Positions 1-62,885 are shown, counted from the stretch's first letter. The stretch is 64,000 nucleotides of DNA from Lycocorax pyrrhopterus obiensis (GCA_014706295.1 JACSVZ010000024.1:4998128-5062127); one strand, 5' to 3'. The notes: generated from the letters alone by a model not told the origin. Numbers and translations are program-made.

Positions 1-538
1 TTATTTGCAGTGGGAAGCCCCCAAAATTCGCCTCACGAGGTTTGTTGGGCAGAAAGAGCAGGGCCCTGCTGCTCCCGGGGGGGTTCTGCAGTGAGAGAAT
101 CTTCCGAGGATCTTTATCCTTCCCTTCCCTGCTCCTCCTGCCTTTCCCTGCGCTTCCCAAGTTCTCCTCCGCGGTTTCTCTCCGCGCTCGGCTCGGGCAG
201 TGCCGTCCTCTCCGTGGGGATGGTGGTGGCGGTGGCAGTGCCAGTCAGTGCCACTTGGCACCGCCTCGGGCAGCCAGGGCAGCGCTTCTGCCCCGCTGTG
301 GGAGCCCTCTGCCCGTTCTGGGAGAGCCATTCCAGGGAATGCCGGCGTTCCTGGTGCAGGCTCGGTTCGGTGGGACCAAAAATCCAGGATTTTCCGGACC
401 CGTCTCGTGTTTGACAGGGAATTAAATGGTGGGGAATAAAAAGAGGGGGATTTGTGCATCCGAAAAACCTTGGGGGAGAGGTTCTGCACTGACCCCAGTG
501 GGGTTGGGTTGGTTGGCGTCGCTCGGCAGAGATTTGGG
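1..538. other. Intronic sequence, nothing recognised
   Basis: GC-rich single-copy-looking sequence upstream of the first minisatellite. The open frames have no family resemblance and no exon-like AG...GT bounded CUB or Sushi peptide. Confidence 0.5.
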
Positions 539-1680
539 ATTAATGGGTCATTCCTGGGAATGTTTGATTGGGATTGGGAGCGAACGTGGTCATCCTGGGA
601 ATGTTTGGGTTTGGGATTAATGGGGTCATTCCTGGGAATGTTTGATTGGATTGGGAACAAACCTGTTCATTCCTGGGAATGTTTGATTGGATTGGGAGCG
701 AACGTGTTCATTCCTGGGAATGTTTGATTGGGTTTGGGCTAAATGTGGTCATTCCTGGGAATGTTGGAATGGATTGGGAGCGAACGTGGTCATTCCTGGG
801 AATGTTTGGGTTTGGGATTAATGGGGTCATTCCTGGAATGTTTGATTGGATTGGGAGCAAATGTGGTCATTCCTGGGAGTGTTTGGGTTTGGGATTAATG
901 GGGTCATTCCTGGGAATGTTTGATTGGATTGGGGGTAAATGTGGTCATTCCTGGGAATGTTGGAATGGATTGGGAACGAACGTTGTCATTCCTGGGAATG
1001 TTTGATTGGGTTTGGGATAAATGTGGTCATTCCTGAAAGAACTGGGGATAAACCTGTTCATTCCTGGGAATGTGTGAATGGATTGGGAACAAATATGTTC
1101 ATTTCTGGGAATGTTTGGGTTTGGGATAAGCCTGTTCATTCCTGGGAATGTTGGAATGGATTGGGAACGAACGTTGTCATTCCTGGGAATGTTTGATTGG
1201 GTTTGGGATAAATGTGGTCATTCCTGGGTATGTTTGAATGGATTTGGGACAAACGTGTTCGTTCCTGGAATGTTTGAATGGATTTGGGACAAACATGGTC
1301 ATTCCTGGGAATGTTTGAATGGATTGGGGAAAAACGTGGTCATTCCTAGGAATGTTTGATTGGATTTGGGACAAACGTGTTCGTGGATTGGGGATGAATG
1401 TGTTCACTGCCGGGGTGTATTTTAACGGATTTGGGATAAACATGCGTCACTGCTGGGAACGTTTGAATGGATTGGGATAAATGTGTTGATTCCTGGGAAT
1501 GTTTGAATGGATTTGGGAACAAACCTGTTCATTCCTGGGAATGTTTAAGCGGACTGGGGATAAATCTGTTCACTCCCAGGGGTGTTTGAACATGTTGGAT
1601 GAACATTTTCATTCCTGGCTCTGTTTGGGTGGATTGGGATAAGCGTGCTCGTTCCTGGGAATGTTGCAGTGGAGGGGCCA
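539..1680. repeat. Minisatellite, about 41-60 bp unit
   Basis: About 25 diverged copies of a unit containing TCATTCCTGGGAATGTTTGA followed by a TTGGGA-rich stretch and a variable AACGTGG/AACCTG end. Copies differ by substitutions and by insertion of a GGTTTGGGATTAATGG segment, so the array has at least two unit types. It ends just before a solo LTR. Confidence 0.9.
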
Positions 1681-1700
1681 CACCCGGAGCCGTGCTCTCC

Positions 1701-2063
1701 TGTCGCTGTTCTCCCCACGGACGAGTAGGGAAACGACACAAAGTCCAGGCTCAGGGACAAATGGATGCTTTAATGATCTCTCAGAAGGCTTTTATATGTT
1801 AGTTCACAAAGTGTATTCAGTGGCATAAGGTAATTGGTTTTTGCCATCCACCCCTTGAGGGGATTGGCCAAGTTCTAAGACACCCATCTCTGAGTGTTTT
1901 TCTAGTTAGAACCATAACAATTCTGCAAAACAACCTGCAGCTGCAAGAAGTTTACAGAACTGTAACGTTGTTTTGTCTTACTTGCATGGGAAAGACAGAA
2001 CTCTCACGAAAATGCTGCAGAGAGCTGAAGAAATTCTCTGCTGAAGCTTTTTCAGCACCCATC
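1701..2063 (-). mobile_element. Solo LTR, ERVK-like, copy 1 of 4
   Basis: A 363-bp element shared with 3247-3611, 39718-40081 and 60861-61223. It is flanked by the perfect 6-bp target duplication CTCTCC (1695-1700 and 2064-2069), the size typical of ERVK-class insertions. Read on the minus strand it has a TATAAAA box near 1790-1797 and an ATTAAA polyadenylation signal shortly after, so its transcription direction is antisense to CSMD2. No internal retroviral genes are present, so it is a recombined solo LTR. Confidence 0.85.
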
Positions 2064-3246
2064 CTCTCCCAGGAGATTTCTGGACTCCTCCAGACTCTTG
2101 AGCTGATCCTCACTCCAGGGATTCTGCTCCTGCTGTAGGATCTCAGCCCTTCCCAGTGGTTTTCCCGCTGTTATATCTCTGTACTCACGCACAGCATTCC
2201 CGTGGGCAGAGCAGAGGGCGTTTCCCAGAGCATTTCCCGTTGGAATTCTGTTCCATGGGCTCTTTCCTTCTCTGGCTTCGGAGCAGATTTGCTCTTTTCC
2301 TCTCTCTTTCCCTGAGAACCTCCACCCCAGCCCATTTCTCCTCACTGTTCCTTCCCAATCTTATTTTCCTAAAAAAAAAATCTCGTTTCTCCTTAGTGAT
2401 AATTGCTCCTTTTATTTTTTAATTTTTCGTTTTACTAATCCCATACTAGACCTGCTGAACAGCCTGAGCTCCTCTTTGGAAGGGCTGCAAACCTTCTGTG
2501 TGTCCTGTCTGCTCCCATCCATTGGAACCCTGGGAATGCAGAGTTCAGGGGGTGTTTTTCCCAGCCATATAGTGAATAAAACAGCACAATTTATACCACT
2601 GACATCTTTTCATTTGGCTCTAAATGATAAATTATCAATTTGCTGTTTTTTCCCCCTCTTTCCTCTTCTTTTCCCCCTCTTCCTTTCAGACTCTTCCTTT
2701 TAATTCCTCTTTGTGCCGTGCCAATGGAACAGTTTAGATTCACTCCCAGAGCGTTTCTCCCTCCTGCTGGAAATGTTTTCCTTCTCCAGCTGACTCTGGA
2801 CTGTGGATGCCGCTGCTTTCGGTGGATTTGGGGAGAAGTTCAGGGATTCTGTGAATTTTTATCCCCAGGCTGTTTCGCCGGGTGGGGTTTTTTCATTTGT
2901 GATGATGTTTTGATGAAGCTCCCTGGTCCCATTTTCCTGCTGTCATGGCAGAGACACACTCCGGTTATTCCTGCCAAAAAAAACTGCCACGGGGAAGTGG
3001 TGGCTGCCCAAAAGTGTCCCCCCTGCCCTTGGTGGAGCACCCATCACTTCCCAGCGCCAGCAGCCGGATCCAGGCTGGGATGGGCCCTGCAGCTGTTGGG
3101 ATTCCTTAAGGTCCCATCCCCACCTTCTCCCTGCCCTTGATCTGAGGGGTTTGGAGCAGCAGATCCCTGGGGAATGCTCCTCGTGCCCCCGAGCAGAGAT
3201 CCAGCCTGTCCTGGCGGGGAGGGAAGCGAACGAGCTGCAGCAGGAT
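2064..3246. other. Intronic sequence, nothing recognised
   Basis: Mixed sequence with T-rich stretches (about 2360-2430 and 2640-2700). No exon, RNA gene or known repeat was identified. Confidence 0.5.
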
Positions 3247-3611
3247 TGTCGCTGTTTTTCCCACGGACGAGTAGAGAAACGACACGAAGTCCAGGCTCAG
3301 GGATCAATGGATGGTGATTTAATGAATTCTCAGAAGACTTTTATGTGTTAGTTCACAAAGTGTATTAAGTGGCATAAGGTAATTGGGTTTTGCCATCCAC
3401 CCCCTAAGGGGATTGGTCAAGTTCTAAGACACCCATCTCTGAGTGTTTTTCCAGTTAGAACCATAACAATTCTGCCAAAACAACCTGCACCTGCAAGAAG
3501 TTTACAAAACTGTAACATTGTTTTGTCTTACTTGCATGGGAAAGACAGAACTCTCACAAAATGCTGCAGAAAGCCAGAAAATCTCTCTGCTAAAGCTTTT
3601 CAGTGTCTACA
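3247..3611 (-). mobile_element. Solo LTR, ERVK-like, copy 2 of 4
   Basis: A 365-bp element of the same family as 1701-2063, flanked by the perfect 6-bp target duplication CAGGAT (3241-3246 and 3612-3617). It starts TG and ends CA on both strands. The TATA and ATTAAA signals again read on the minus strand. Differences from copy 1 are scattered substitutions and small indels. Confidence 0.88.
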
Positions 3612-4250
3612 CAGGATCACCCCGGTCCGTGTATCCTGAGGGATTTGTGGCTGTTGTTAACAGCCTCGTTCCTTTCCTCGTCCGGTCCATGTGAGGCCCT
3701 TCCGCCCCCAGCCCTCGTTCTGCAGCTCTGCCCCAGCCCAGGGTGAGCCTGCAGTGTTTGCTCAGTGCTGGGCCGGGCAGGAATCGCTCCAGCACCTTCC
3801 CAGTCCCAGGGAATTGCCTTGGAATTGTCCCCCACAAACTCCTCAGCCTGGTTTTTTTTTTTGTTATTTTTTTTTTTTGGTGTAACCTACGTGAAAATGT
3901 TCTGTTTCCTTCCCGTGACTGTTCGAGGGCTGTTCCCTGGGAGACATCCCAAATCAGCTGCACACCTTTCCCAGCTTGTCACTCCAGCTGGGAACTTCCC
4001 ATGGTGTCCATATCCAAGGGAATCCAGTGTCCACCTGGGTCAAACCAGAGCCCGTTTGCTCCTCGCCATCACTTTGCCAGCGAGTTCTTACTCATAGTTG
4101 TAGAGCCAGGAGAAAAATCCTCCCCATGAGAGCTGCTGCTCTGGGACTTCTCGGCGTTTATCAGGAATTTTGGGGTGCAGTGGCCAGGCCAGAGGGTGGG
4201 ATTTGGGGCTGTGACCTTGCAGATGTGACCGGCTCTGTTGTCCTCATCGG
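3612..4250. other. Intronic sequence, nothing recognised
   Basis: Contains two T-runs near 3850-3880; no gene or known repeat was seen. Confidence 0.5.
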
Positions 4251-4254
4251 GGCA

Positions 4255-4750
4255 GCTCCTCCAGGCTGTGCCTGTGGTGTCCCCACCTGGCTGTGCCCGT
4301 GGTGTCGCCTCCTGGTTGTGCCTGTGGTGTCCCCTCCAGGCTGTGCCCGTGGTGTCCCCACCTGGCTGTGCCCGTGGTGTCGCCTCCTGGTTGTGCCTGT
4401 GGTGTCCCCTCCAGGCTGTGCCCGTGGTGTCCCCTCCTGGCTGTGCCCGCGGTGTCCCCACCTGGCTGTGCCTGTGGTGTCCCCACCTGGCTGTGCCCAT
4501 GGTGTCCCCTCCTGGCTGTGCCCGTGGTGTCCCCACCTGGCTGTGCCCATGGTATCCCCTCCACACTGTGCCCATGGTGTCCCCTCCTGGCTGTGCCCGT
4601 GGTGTCCCCTCCACACTGTGCCCATGGTGTCCCCTCCAGGCTGTGCCCGCGGTGTCCCCTCCTGGCTGTGCCCGTGGTGTCCCCTCCTGGCTGTGCCCAT
4701 GGTGTCCCCACCTGGCTGTGCCTGTGGTGTCCCCTCCTGGCTGTGCCCAC
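4255..4750. repeat. Minisatellite, 25-bp unit
   Basis: About 20 copies of a unit around GGCTGTGCCCGTGGTGTCCC, alternating CTCC and CACC variants. The unit is stop-free in several frames, which creates long meaningless open frames on both strands. Confidence 0.95.
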
Positions 4751-6535
4751 TCCGGGGTGCTCCCAGCTGCAATCCCAGGAGGATGCAGCTCCCCGGAGTT
4801 GTCTCCATGCTGTTATTACCTGACTGGACCCGTGGATCTGCTCCCTTGAAGGGGTTTTGCTCCAGATGGGCTGTCCTGTCCCTGTTTCCCCGATTCCCTG
4901 TTTCTCTGATTCCCTGATTCCCTGATTCCCTGTTTCCCTGCTCCTGACAGGAATTGCTCAGCAGGGTGGGTTCCGTGGGTTCCTCCTACTCACACATGTC
5001 TGAAATGACTCTGGCTTTATCCAGGGGGTTGTGTCTGCCCCCTCCCTGTGTCCCAAAACGTGGGGTGCAGTGTTGCCATCATCCAGCTGGGCCGTGGAGA
5101 ACTTCCCGTGTTATTCCTGCCTTGTTTAACCCTTCCCACATGGGGTGGGGCTCTGAGGAAGCTGCAGTGGGACATTCCCACTTCTGGGGTGGAGTTTGAT
5201 GGGGGTGAGTTTGGGTTTTGGGGTCTTTCTGCTGCTCTCCACGAGCAGAGCTTCAACCTGGCCATGCTCAGGGCAGCAGCTGCCCTCACCCCACACGCTT
5301 TGGGGTGTCCACAGGGGTCAGCGCTCACCCCTCGTGCACTTGTGGGGTCGGGAATGTGTGGGGACATTCCCATCCCAGCCTTCAGATCCGGATTCAGCAC
5401 TCAGCAGAGGAGGGAGGAGCTGCCAAACCCCCCCGGAGGTGCAGAGCAGAACCACGAGGCTTTTTTGGACCAAAAAAAGCAGCCGTAAACTTCCACCGCC
5501 TTGTAAACTTCCACCTCCTTGTAAACTTCCACCTCCTTGTGGCCACTGCAAAAATTCCCGAGAGAGACTGCTGGGAGAGGAGGAGTTCTGTTGGAATCGG
5601 TGGGAACACGGGAGAGGATGGCGGTGCAGAGCCCAGGGGCAGCTGGCTGCAGGATCCCTGGCAGGAGCCAGCCCAGCCCTGTCCCAGTGTGGACCAGCAG
5701 CTCCCAGTAAGCTTTAACAAACTCCAGTTTGTTCCCAGCCCCAAGCCCTGCTCCTGCCGGAGTGGGTGGCAGTGAAACCTGCTCTTCCCTGCGCATCTTT
5801 TAAATTCAGTGAGATTTCCCTCAAGATTTGGTTCCCAAAACCTGCCTGGATTTCATTCTTCTCCTCACACCTGCAGTCCCACCCCCGGACCGAGCCGAGT
5901 TTTGTTGCTCTGAAACAACAAAACCCTCCCACTTAATTTTGCTCCAAACTCCTTCCCTCGCCTCCCACCTGCCCTGTGGTGCTGGAGAGTTTTCAGGAGG
6001 AAGAGGCACCATGAGATGCAGATTTATTTTTTTTTTCCTTGGAATAGCAGATCCAGAAAGAGGAAAACACAAGATGGGAAGCGCTTTGCTGCCCAGCCTG
6101 GCAGCTCTTCCCAGGTCAGGAATGCTGGGCATTAACCAGGCTCCTGCTGAGCTCCTGCGTTTCCAGTCCATCACTAAGTTCTGCCTGGAGGAGGGATCTT
6201 CGGAGAAAAGGAAATGCAAGGCAGAAAATGCACTCCTGTCTCCCAGCTCTCTCCTAAGAGGTCACAGTCTGTGGGAGCAGGATCTAAAAACAGAGAAAAA
6301 TCAGGATTTTTTGATCGTTTCCATGGAAACTGCAATTATTCCAGTGATTCCCTGCTTGGTTTTCAGCTCCTGACCCTGGTGCCTTTCCTGCTCCCTCGGT
6401 GTGGCCTCTCCAGGATCAGCCCTGGATTCTCCTGCAGGATGAGCAGGGATGGAGTGTCTGGAGCCAGGTAGAGGAGAAGAGAGATGGTCTGGGAGGAGGT
6501 GAGATGGTCTTGGGAAGGCAGAATAAAGGAGAAAA
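4751..6535. other. Intronic sequence with small tandem repeats
   Basis: Holds a short TTCCCTGA-type run (about 4886-4940) and three 18-bp copies around GTAAACTTCCACCTCCTT (5487-5540). Otherwise no recognised feature. Confidence 0.5.
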
Positions 6536-6537
6536 AA

Positions 6538-7020
6538 CAAGAGAAGAGGAGAGAAGAGAAGAGAAGAGAAGAGAAGAGAAGAGAAGAGAAGAGAAGAGAA
6601 GAGAAGAGAAGAGAAGAGAAGAGAAGAGAAGAGAAGAGAAGAGAAGAGAAGAGAAGAGAAGAGAAGAGAAGAGAAGAGAAGAGAGGAGAGGAGAGGAGAG
6701 GAGAGGAGAGGAGAGGAGAGGAGAGGAGGAGAGGAGAGGAGAGGAGGAGAGGAGAGGAGAGGAGAGAGGAGAGGAGAGGAGAGGAGAGGAGAGGAGAGGA
6801 GAGGAGAGGAGAGGAGAGGAGAGGAGAGGAGAGGAGAGGAGAGGAGAGGAGAGGAGAGGAGAGGAGAGGAGAGGAGAGGAGAGGAGAGGAGAGGAGAGGA
6901 GAGGAGAGGAGAGGAGAGGAGAGAGAGAGAGAGAAGAGAAGAGAAGAGAAGAGAAGAGAAGAGAAGAGAAGAGAAAGAAGAAGAAGAAGAAGAAGAAGAA
7001 GAAGAAGAAGAAGAAGAAAG
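6538..7020. repeat. Polypurine pentanucleotide tract (GAGAA)n, (GAGGA)n, then (GAA)n
   Basis: About 480 bp of nearly pure purine on the + strand: GAGAA units to about 6680, GAGGA units to about 6920, a return to GAGAA, then about 13 GAA triplets. It has mirror symmetry, which favours triplex (H-DNA) structures. The GAGGA part is complementary to the CTCCT tract at 14700-14875. Confidence 0.97.
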
Positions 7021-7317
7021 AAAACAACTGCAGGAACTGCTCGTGCTGAAGGTGCTGCTGGAGAGCTCCTGGCTGATCCATGCTCACATCCATGTCCCTC
7101 TCCTAAGGGAAGACCCAAGGAGCTGCTCCTTCGCTGTTCCGCTGCTCTGAACCAAGGCAGGCTCCTGCTGGTGGCTGGGATGAATAAATCCCTGTGCTGG
7201 TTCATCACTGACCTGCTCTCGCCGCTCTGTGTCTGCTGCGATTGAGTCTGTGTTTGATAAAGGGATTTTTCTCGTTGCCTTCGCAGCGCTTGATCAGCGG
7301 TAGCGATCATTGACAAA
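7021..7317. other. Intronic sequence, nothing recognised
   Basis: Short spacer between the purine tract and a solo LTR. No gene was seen. Confidence 0.5.
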
Positions 7318-7914
7318 TGTAAGATCTTCTGCTGGGTTTGGACGGTCGGGACGGATGGAGACGAGAGATCTCTGAAGTCAGGTCTTAGAGCATGAGGTTT
7401 ATTGCGAAGGGCGTGGGGACAGGGGGCCTGCTTGGAGCTGCCAGCTGCAGCTCGGAGCAGGCCAGAAAAGCAAAAGATCAAGAAAGGCAAGAGAGAGAGA
7501 GAGAGAGCTAGCAAGATTCTCCTTTACAATACAATAAATCTTCTTCTGTCTTGAATATTCTAATTTTCATCAACCAATCTAGTACAAGCCACAAATCCTA
7601 TGGCATTTACATACAGCCTATAAGAATCATTGCGTTACCATACTGCGTTACATTTTAAACTCTAAAACTACTCTTTGGACCCCTTCTGCCAAGCTAGCAG
7701 GGTCTGCTCTGACCCTTGGACCTGTTTTCAAGCAGAGGGTATTGTTCAATCAAGAGGGGATTACCTTCAGTGGCCATACCATTGTTTTCCAGTTGTTCAG
7801 TAACCAAGGCCTGGTATCTCAAAGTGTGCTTTCATTTCTATCTGGTTCATAGTTTCCATATTCTCAGCATCTTTTGCTAGACAATATGGCTTTCCTGTTT
7901 TATCTTCCCCAACA
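7318..7914 (-). mobile_element. Solo LTR, ERVK-like, second family
   Basis: A 597-bp element bounded by TGT...ACA and by the perfect 6-bp target duplication GACAAA (7312-7317 and 7915-7920). On the minus strand it carries AATAAA near 7400, so it is antisense to CSMD2. A short (GA)n run lies at 7491-7507. It is not similar to the 363-bp LTR family in this window. Confidence 0.85.
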
Positions 7915-7920
7915 GACAAA

Positions 7921-10340
7921 TGTAACGATTATTGGCAAATACAGCGATTATCGACAAGGATCAGCCTTCAAATGGGCCCCTGTGCTGTGCACATCACCAA
8001 ATGGCCTCTCCTGGCATTTAAGAACGAGGACAATAAATATTAATTGCAGCCAGGGCTGCTCCCGGCCCGCTGATGCTGATGGACGGGCTGCAGGCAGCAG
8101 GGCTGCCCTCTGTCATGTTGGGAGTGACTCCTGCTCCTCAGGGCTCTTTGGGATGCTCCAGCAGCACCAGACAGGTGGAGCTGGGCTGCCTCCCACCTTT
8201 CCTGCTGCTGTCATCTTCCTCCTGACAGCCTGTCCCTGGCTGTGACACGTTGTTAAACAGCTCCTGATTTATCCCAGTGTCCGGCTCCAGGGAGGCTGGC
8301 GTGGATCCAGAGCCAGAGCTGAAATCTCCTCTCACAGTGAAGAAAAGGCTCCTTCCACAGTGAAGAAAAAGCTCCTTCCACGGTGAGGAAAAAGCTCCTT
8401 CCACGGTGAAGAAAAATCTCCTCTCACAGTGAAGAAAAAGCTCCTCTGCTTCAAAAGAAGAAAATCATCATCTCACAGGCCCCACGGTCTTGTTCATGAA
8501 CCTTGTGGCTTCCTGGGCTGGAGGTTCCCCTCTGGAATGTGATTCCAGCTCCCCTCTCCAACAGGGAGAGCTTTTTCCTGGCCACAGCTTGGGACGGTGG
8601 CCTTGGTCCTCCAGCTCCAACTTGCCTTTCTCCTCACTGATCTTACGGAAAATCAGAGTCCTCATTTACTTCCCTGCAGTGGAGACTCTTGGAGGGGTTT
8701 TTTTCTTTACCAGCTCCTCTTTAATCTGTCACTTTGTTTTATCTGGCAAAGGTTAATTTTGTATTCTTCCCTCGCTCTGCTCCTCTCCCCTTTGTCAGCA
8801 AGTCCTTTGTTGTTTTATTTTCTGAACTGGAGGCTGCACCTCTCTTCTTGCTGGGCTGCTGGAGGTCCTGGCTGAATGCTAATTTCCCCCCTTGGATTTA
8901 AAAATTTATAGGAGACACCTCATGCCTGCTGCTGAGACGTTTCCCTGGGTGTGAACGCGTTTATTTCCAATTTTTCCCAGGCAGATTACACCGTGCTTGT
9001 GCTGACAGAATTATTTGACAGCGTCCCCTGATATTGCAGCACCTGGTAGAGAGAGAGAGAGAGAGAGAGAGCCCGAAAATCCCGAGGATGTTTTGCAGTT
9101 TGTTTGCTCTTTAATCTGCTCTCGTCGTGGCCGAGAGCAGGGGATGGATTGTGCAGCTCCGTGGCCTTGAGGACGTCACGGGAACGTCCGAGCTCTTTGA
9201 TCCGAGCCCATTAAGTGGTGAGGGGAGACAGAGGGAAAATAACAGAGGGAGGCAGAGCAGTGATCCAGGTAATTGTGCCGATGCCAACCCCAAGCCAGGC
9301 TCATCCTCTGTGCCAGGAATTAGGGAGATGGATGTTCCCAATAATGGGTTTTACCAAGGGTGGTGGTGGGGAAAAAGGATGAGCGAAGCATCCACCCATA
9401 AAATATCCCGAACTTTGGGCAGGTAGCACTTCAGAGGCAGCCTTGCCTTCCCAAATTAATGGGCCTTGGCAGCTGCAGCCCGGGATGGATGGAGCCCCTG
9501 CAGAGCTGGAGGGTTTTTCACGCATGCTCTCCCCCTCAGCTTCGTTTTAAGCCTGGGTTTAATTATTTCCGCGGGAACGGCAGCCTGGTCGGGTGCCTGG
9601 TTTTGGGAATGTGCCAGCCCAGCAGGAGTCGGTGATTTATTTGTGCTGGGAAGAGGAGCTTCCCCTCCACCAGGGCTGCAGATTCCTCTGGTTTGTCCCA
9701 ACCCCCGGCACTTGGGAATGTTCTTGGGCTGTTCCAGGGAGCATCCTGCATTTCCCACTGCTCAGCCGGGTGTAAACGACTTCCCAAGGGCACAAACAAA
9801 GGCAAATTAACTCACAGCTCCTTCTCCAAGGACTCCATTTGTTGCTGTATCCCGCAGATATTCCCTGTGGGATGGGCGTGGAAGGAGTCTGGGGAATGCA
9901 GTGGGTGAATCCGGAGAGGAAAATGGACTCGGCAGATGGAAGGGGCAGCTGAAAGGGCGGATTTTATTTTCAAGCAAGCCCCGAGGAGTCTGCAGCGCCC
10001 TGGGAATGGATGTGTCACCTGTGGGTGACAGAGCTGAGCCGTGGACAGCAGCAGGGGAGTCCCTGAGCTGGTTCCTTGCTCCGGGTGCTGCGGGATGTGC
10101 TGGGCCGTGGCCACGGCAAAAAATACTGAGGCAAAACCTGACTCGTTTCATGCTGGTTTTATTTGCACCAGCTCAGATCACCCACTGGATTCTTGGGAGA
10201 CTTTCCTGAGGGACTTGCGGGAGAATTCACCTGGAAAATGCCAAATCCCACCGGAAAGGCATTTTCCTCCTGCTGTTAAAGAAACCTGGAAGGGGCTGGA
10301 AAGTGAGAAATCCACCCAAAATCCTGAAGAACGGGTGTTT
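7921..10340. other. Intronic sequence with small repeats
   Basis: Contains five 23-24 bp copies around CTCCTTCCACAGTGAAGAAA (8333-8452) and a (GA)n run at 9050-9072. No exon-like peptide or known transposon was seen. Confidence 0.5.
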
Positions 10341-10890
10341 TTCTTATCCAAATAATAAAGGATTCTGGTCTAGTGGTGACCAAAAGGTCTAGTTTAGTGG
10401 TGACCAGAAGGTTCTGGTTTAGTGGTGACCAAAAGGTTCTGGTTTAGTGGTGACCAAAAGGTCTGGTTTAGTGGTGACCAGAAGATTCTGATTTAATGGT
10501 GACCAAAGGATTCTGGTTTAGTGGTGACCAAAAGATTCTGATTTAATGGTGACCAAAAGATTCTGATCTAGTGGTGACCAAAAGGTTCTGATTTAATGAT
10601 GACCAAAAGATTCTGATTTAGTGGTGACCAAAAGGTTCTGGTTTAGTGGTGACCAAAAGATTCTGATCTAGTGGTGACCAAAAGATTCTGGTTTAATGGT
10701 GACCAAAAGATTCTGATTTAGTGGTGACCAAAAGCTTCCCTGCTGCTCCCATCAGGGAGGGAATGAAAGAACAGGGAATGGAAGATCCGGGGTGGTGTTT
10801 TCCCGTCCCGGTTTTTGATCCAGGTGCAATGTCTGATATTTAAATGACGACAGCAGTTGGACAATGGGCTCTGGCAGCCTGGGAGTTGCT
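10330..10890. repeat. Dispersed repeat of unknown family, copy 1, with an internal 24-25 bp minisatellite
   Basis: The ends (10330-10375 and 10729-10890) match 16635-16860, sharing GTGTTTTTC, AATAAT(G)AAAGG and AGCTTCCCTGCTGCTCC and continuing through GAAGATCC...TTTTGATCC. Between them lies an array (about 10360-10735) of some 15 copies of TTCTGGTTTAGTGGTGACCA plus AAAAG. Copy 2 has one unit at the same place, so the array grew inside the repeat. Confidence 0.75.
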
Positions 10891-11021
10891 TCTTGCCCCT
10901 GCCAATAAACCGCTGCCTCCTCGTGAACGGAGCACTGAGCCCTCCCAGGAACTTGTGGGGATGTCGCGGCTCGGGGTGGGGATGAGGGCAGGGACGGCTG
11001 TGGGATGTGCTGTGGGACTGA

Positions 11022-61223
<50,202 letters not shown>

Positions 61224-61344
61224 GCCACGTGCTGGGAAGTCGCTGCTCCTCGTAGGAAAGGGATGGATTGATGTGGAATCCTCTGGAATCAGGAGTTCAT
61301 TTACTGCCAGGAGTGGGCAGGGACTCGTTGGTGATCTCAGGGAA

Positions 61345-61585
61345 GGGCTGGAGCTGGGACAGGGAGGTTTAGGTTGGATTTAGGGAAAGGTTCTTCCCCC
61401 AGAGGGTGCTGGGCACTGCCCAGGCTCCCCAGGGAATGGGAACATTCCCGAGGCTGCCAGAGCTCCAGGAGCGTTTGGACAGCGCTGCCAGGGATGCCCA
61501 GGGTGGGATTTTGGGGTGTCTGTGCGGGGTCAGGAGCTGCACTGGATCATCCTTCATCCCTTCCAGCTCAGGACGTTCCATGATG
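61345..61585 (+). mobile_element. CR1 LINE 3' fragment, older subfamily
   Basis: Sense copy of the subfamily at 23040-23325: TTAGGTTGGATTTAGGGAAA, GAGGGTGCTGGGCACTGCCC, GGGATGCCCAGGGTGGGA and CCTTCATCCCTTCCAGCTCA. Confidence 0.82.
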
Positions 61586-61667
61586 GATTTAAACACATTT
61601 TTGCCTCCTCTGTGTGGGAGAGCAGTGGGGCTGTGCTGGTGGGACACAACACAAAACCGGGGGGATT

Positions 61668-62885
61668 TTGGGTGTAAATCCTTACCCTGATGAATTACTG
61701 AGCGTTAAAAGGGGGATTTGGGTGCAGATCTTCCCCCTGATCAATTATTGAGCGTTAAAAGGGGAGATTTTAGGTGCAGGTCTTTACCCTGATGAATTAC
61801 TGAGCATTAAAAGGGGAGGTTTTAGGTGCAGATCTTTACCCTGATGAATTATTGAGCGTTAAAAGGGGGGATTCGGGGTATAAATCCTTACCCTGATGAA
61901 TTACTCAGTGTTTAAAGGGAGGATTTTGGGGCAGATCTTTACCCTGATGAATTATTGAGCGTTAAAAGAAGGGATTTGGGGTGCAGATCTTTACCCTGAT
62001 GAATTATTCAGCATTAAAAGGGGAGATTTTGGGTATAAATCCTTACCCTGATGAATTACTCAGCATTAAAAGGGGGGAATTGAGGTGCAGATCTTTACCC
62101 TGATGAATTATTGAGCGTTAAAAGGGGGGATTTTGGGGCAGCTCTTCCCCCTGATGAATTACTCAGCGTTAAAAGGGGAGATTTTGGGTATAAATCCTTA
62201 CCCTGATGAATTACTCAGTGTTTAAAGGGAGGATTTTGGGGCAGATCTTTACCCTGATGAATTATTGAGCATTAAAAGAAGGGATTTGGGGTGCAGATCT
62301 TTACCCTGATGAATTATTGAGCGTTGAAAGGGGAGATTTTGGGTATAAATCCTTACCCTGATGAATTACTCAGCGTTAAAAGGGGAGATTTGGGGTATAA
62401 ATCCTTACCCTGATTAATTACTCAGTGTTTAAAGGGAGGATTTTGGGGCAGATCTTTACCCTGATGAATTATTGAGCGTTAAAAGAAGGGATTTGGGGTG
62501 CAGATCTTTACCCTGATGAATTATTGAGCATTAAAAGAAGGGATTTTAGATACAGATCTTTACCCTGATGAATTATTCAGCATTAAAAGGGGAGATTTTG
62601 GGTATAAATCCTTACCCTGATGAATTACTGAGCATTAAAAGGGGGATTTTGGGTATAAATCCTTACCCCGATGAATTATTGAGCGTTAAAAGGGGGGATT
62701 TTGGGGCAGCTCTTCCCCCTGATGAATTATTCAGCGTTAAAAGAAGGGATTTGGGGTGCAAATCTTCCCCCTGATGAATTACTGAGCGTTAAAAGAGGGG
62801 ATTTGGGGTGCAGATCTTCCCCCTGATGAACTACTGAGCGTTAAAAGGGGGGATTTTGGGTGCAGATCTTCCCCCTGATGGATTA
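61668..62885. repeat. Minisatellite, about 55-60 bp unit
   Basis: About 21 copies of TTACCCTGATGAATTATTGA, GCGTTAAAAGGGGGGATTT, GGGGTGCAGATC. Variants CTCAGCATTAAAAG and GTTTAAAGGGAGG alternate, suggesting blocks of several units were duplicated together. Confidence 0.96.

Noticed and set aside
4069..4917. Overlapping open frames of 170-310 codons on both strands
   Set aside because: They come from the 25-bp minisatellite, which is open in several frames.
6363..7514. Long open frames on both strands over the purine tract (up to 383 codons)
   Set aside because: They are simple-repeat translations (Arg/Glu or Leu/Ser runs) created by a stop-free pentamer.
61668..62885. Regularly spaced repeats as a CRISPR-like array
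   Set aside because: Units are contiguous and diverge gradually, with no unique spacers, in a vertebrate intron.
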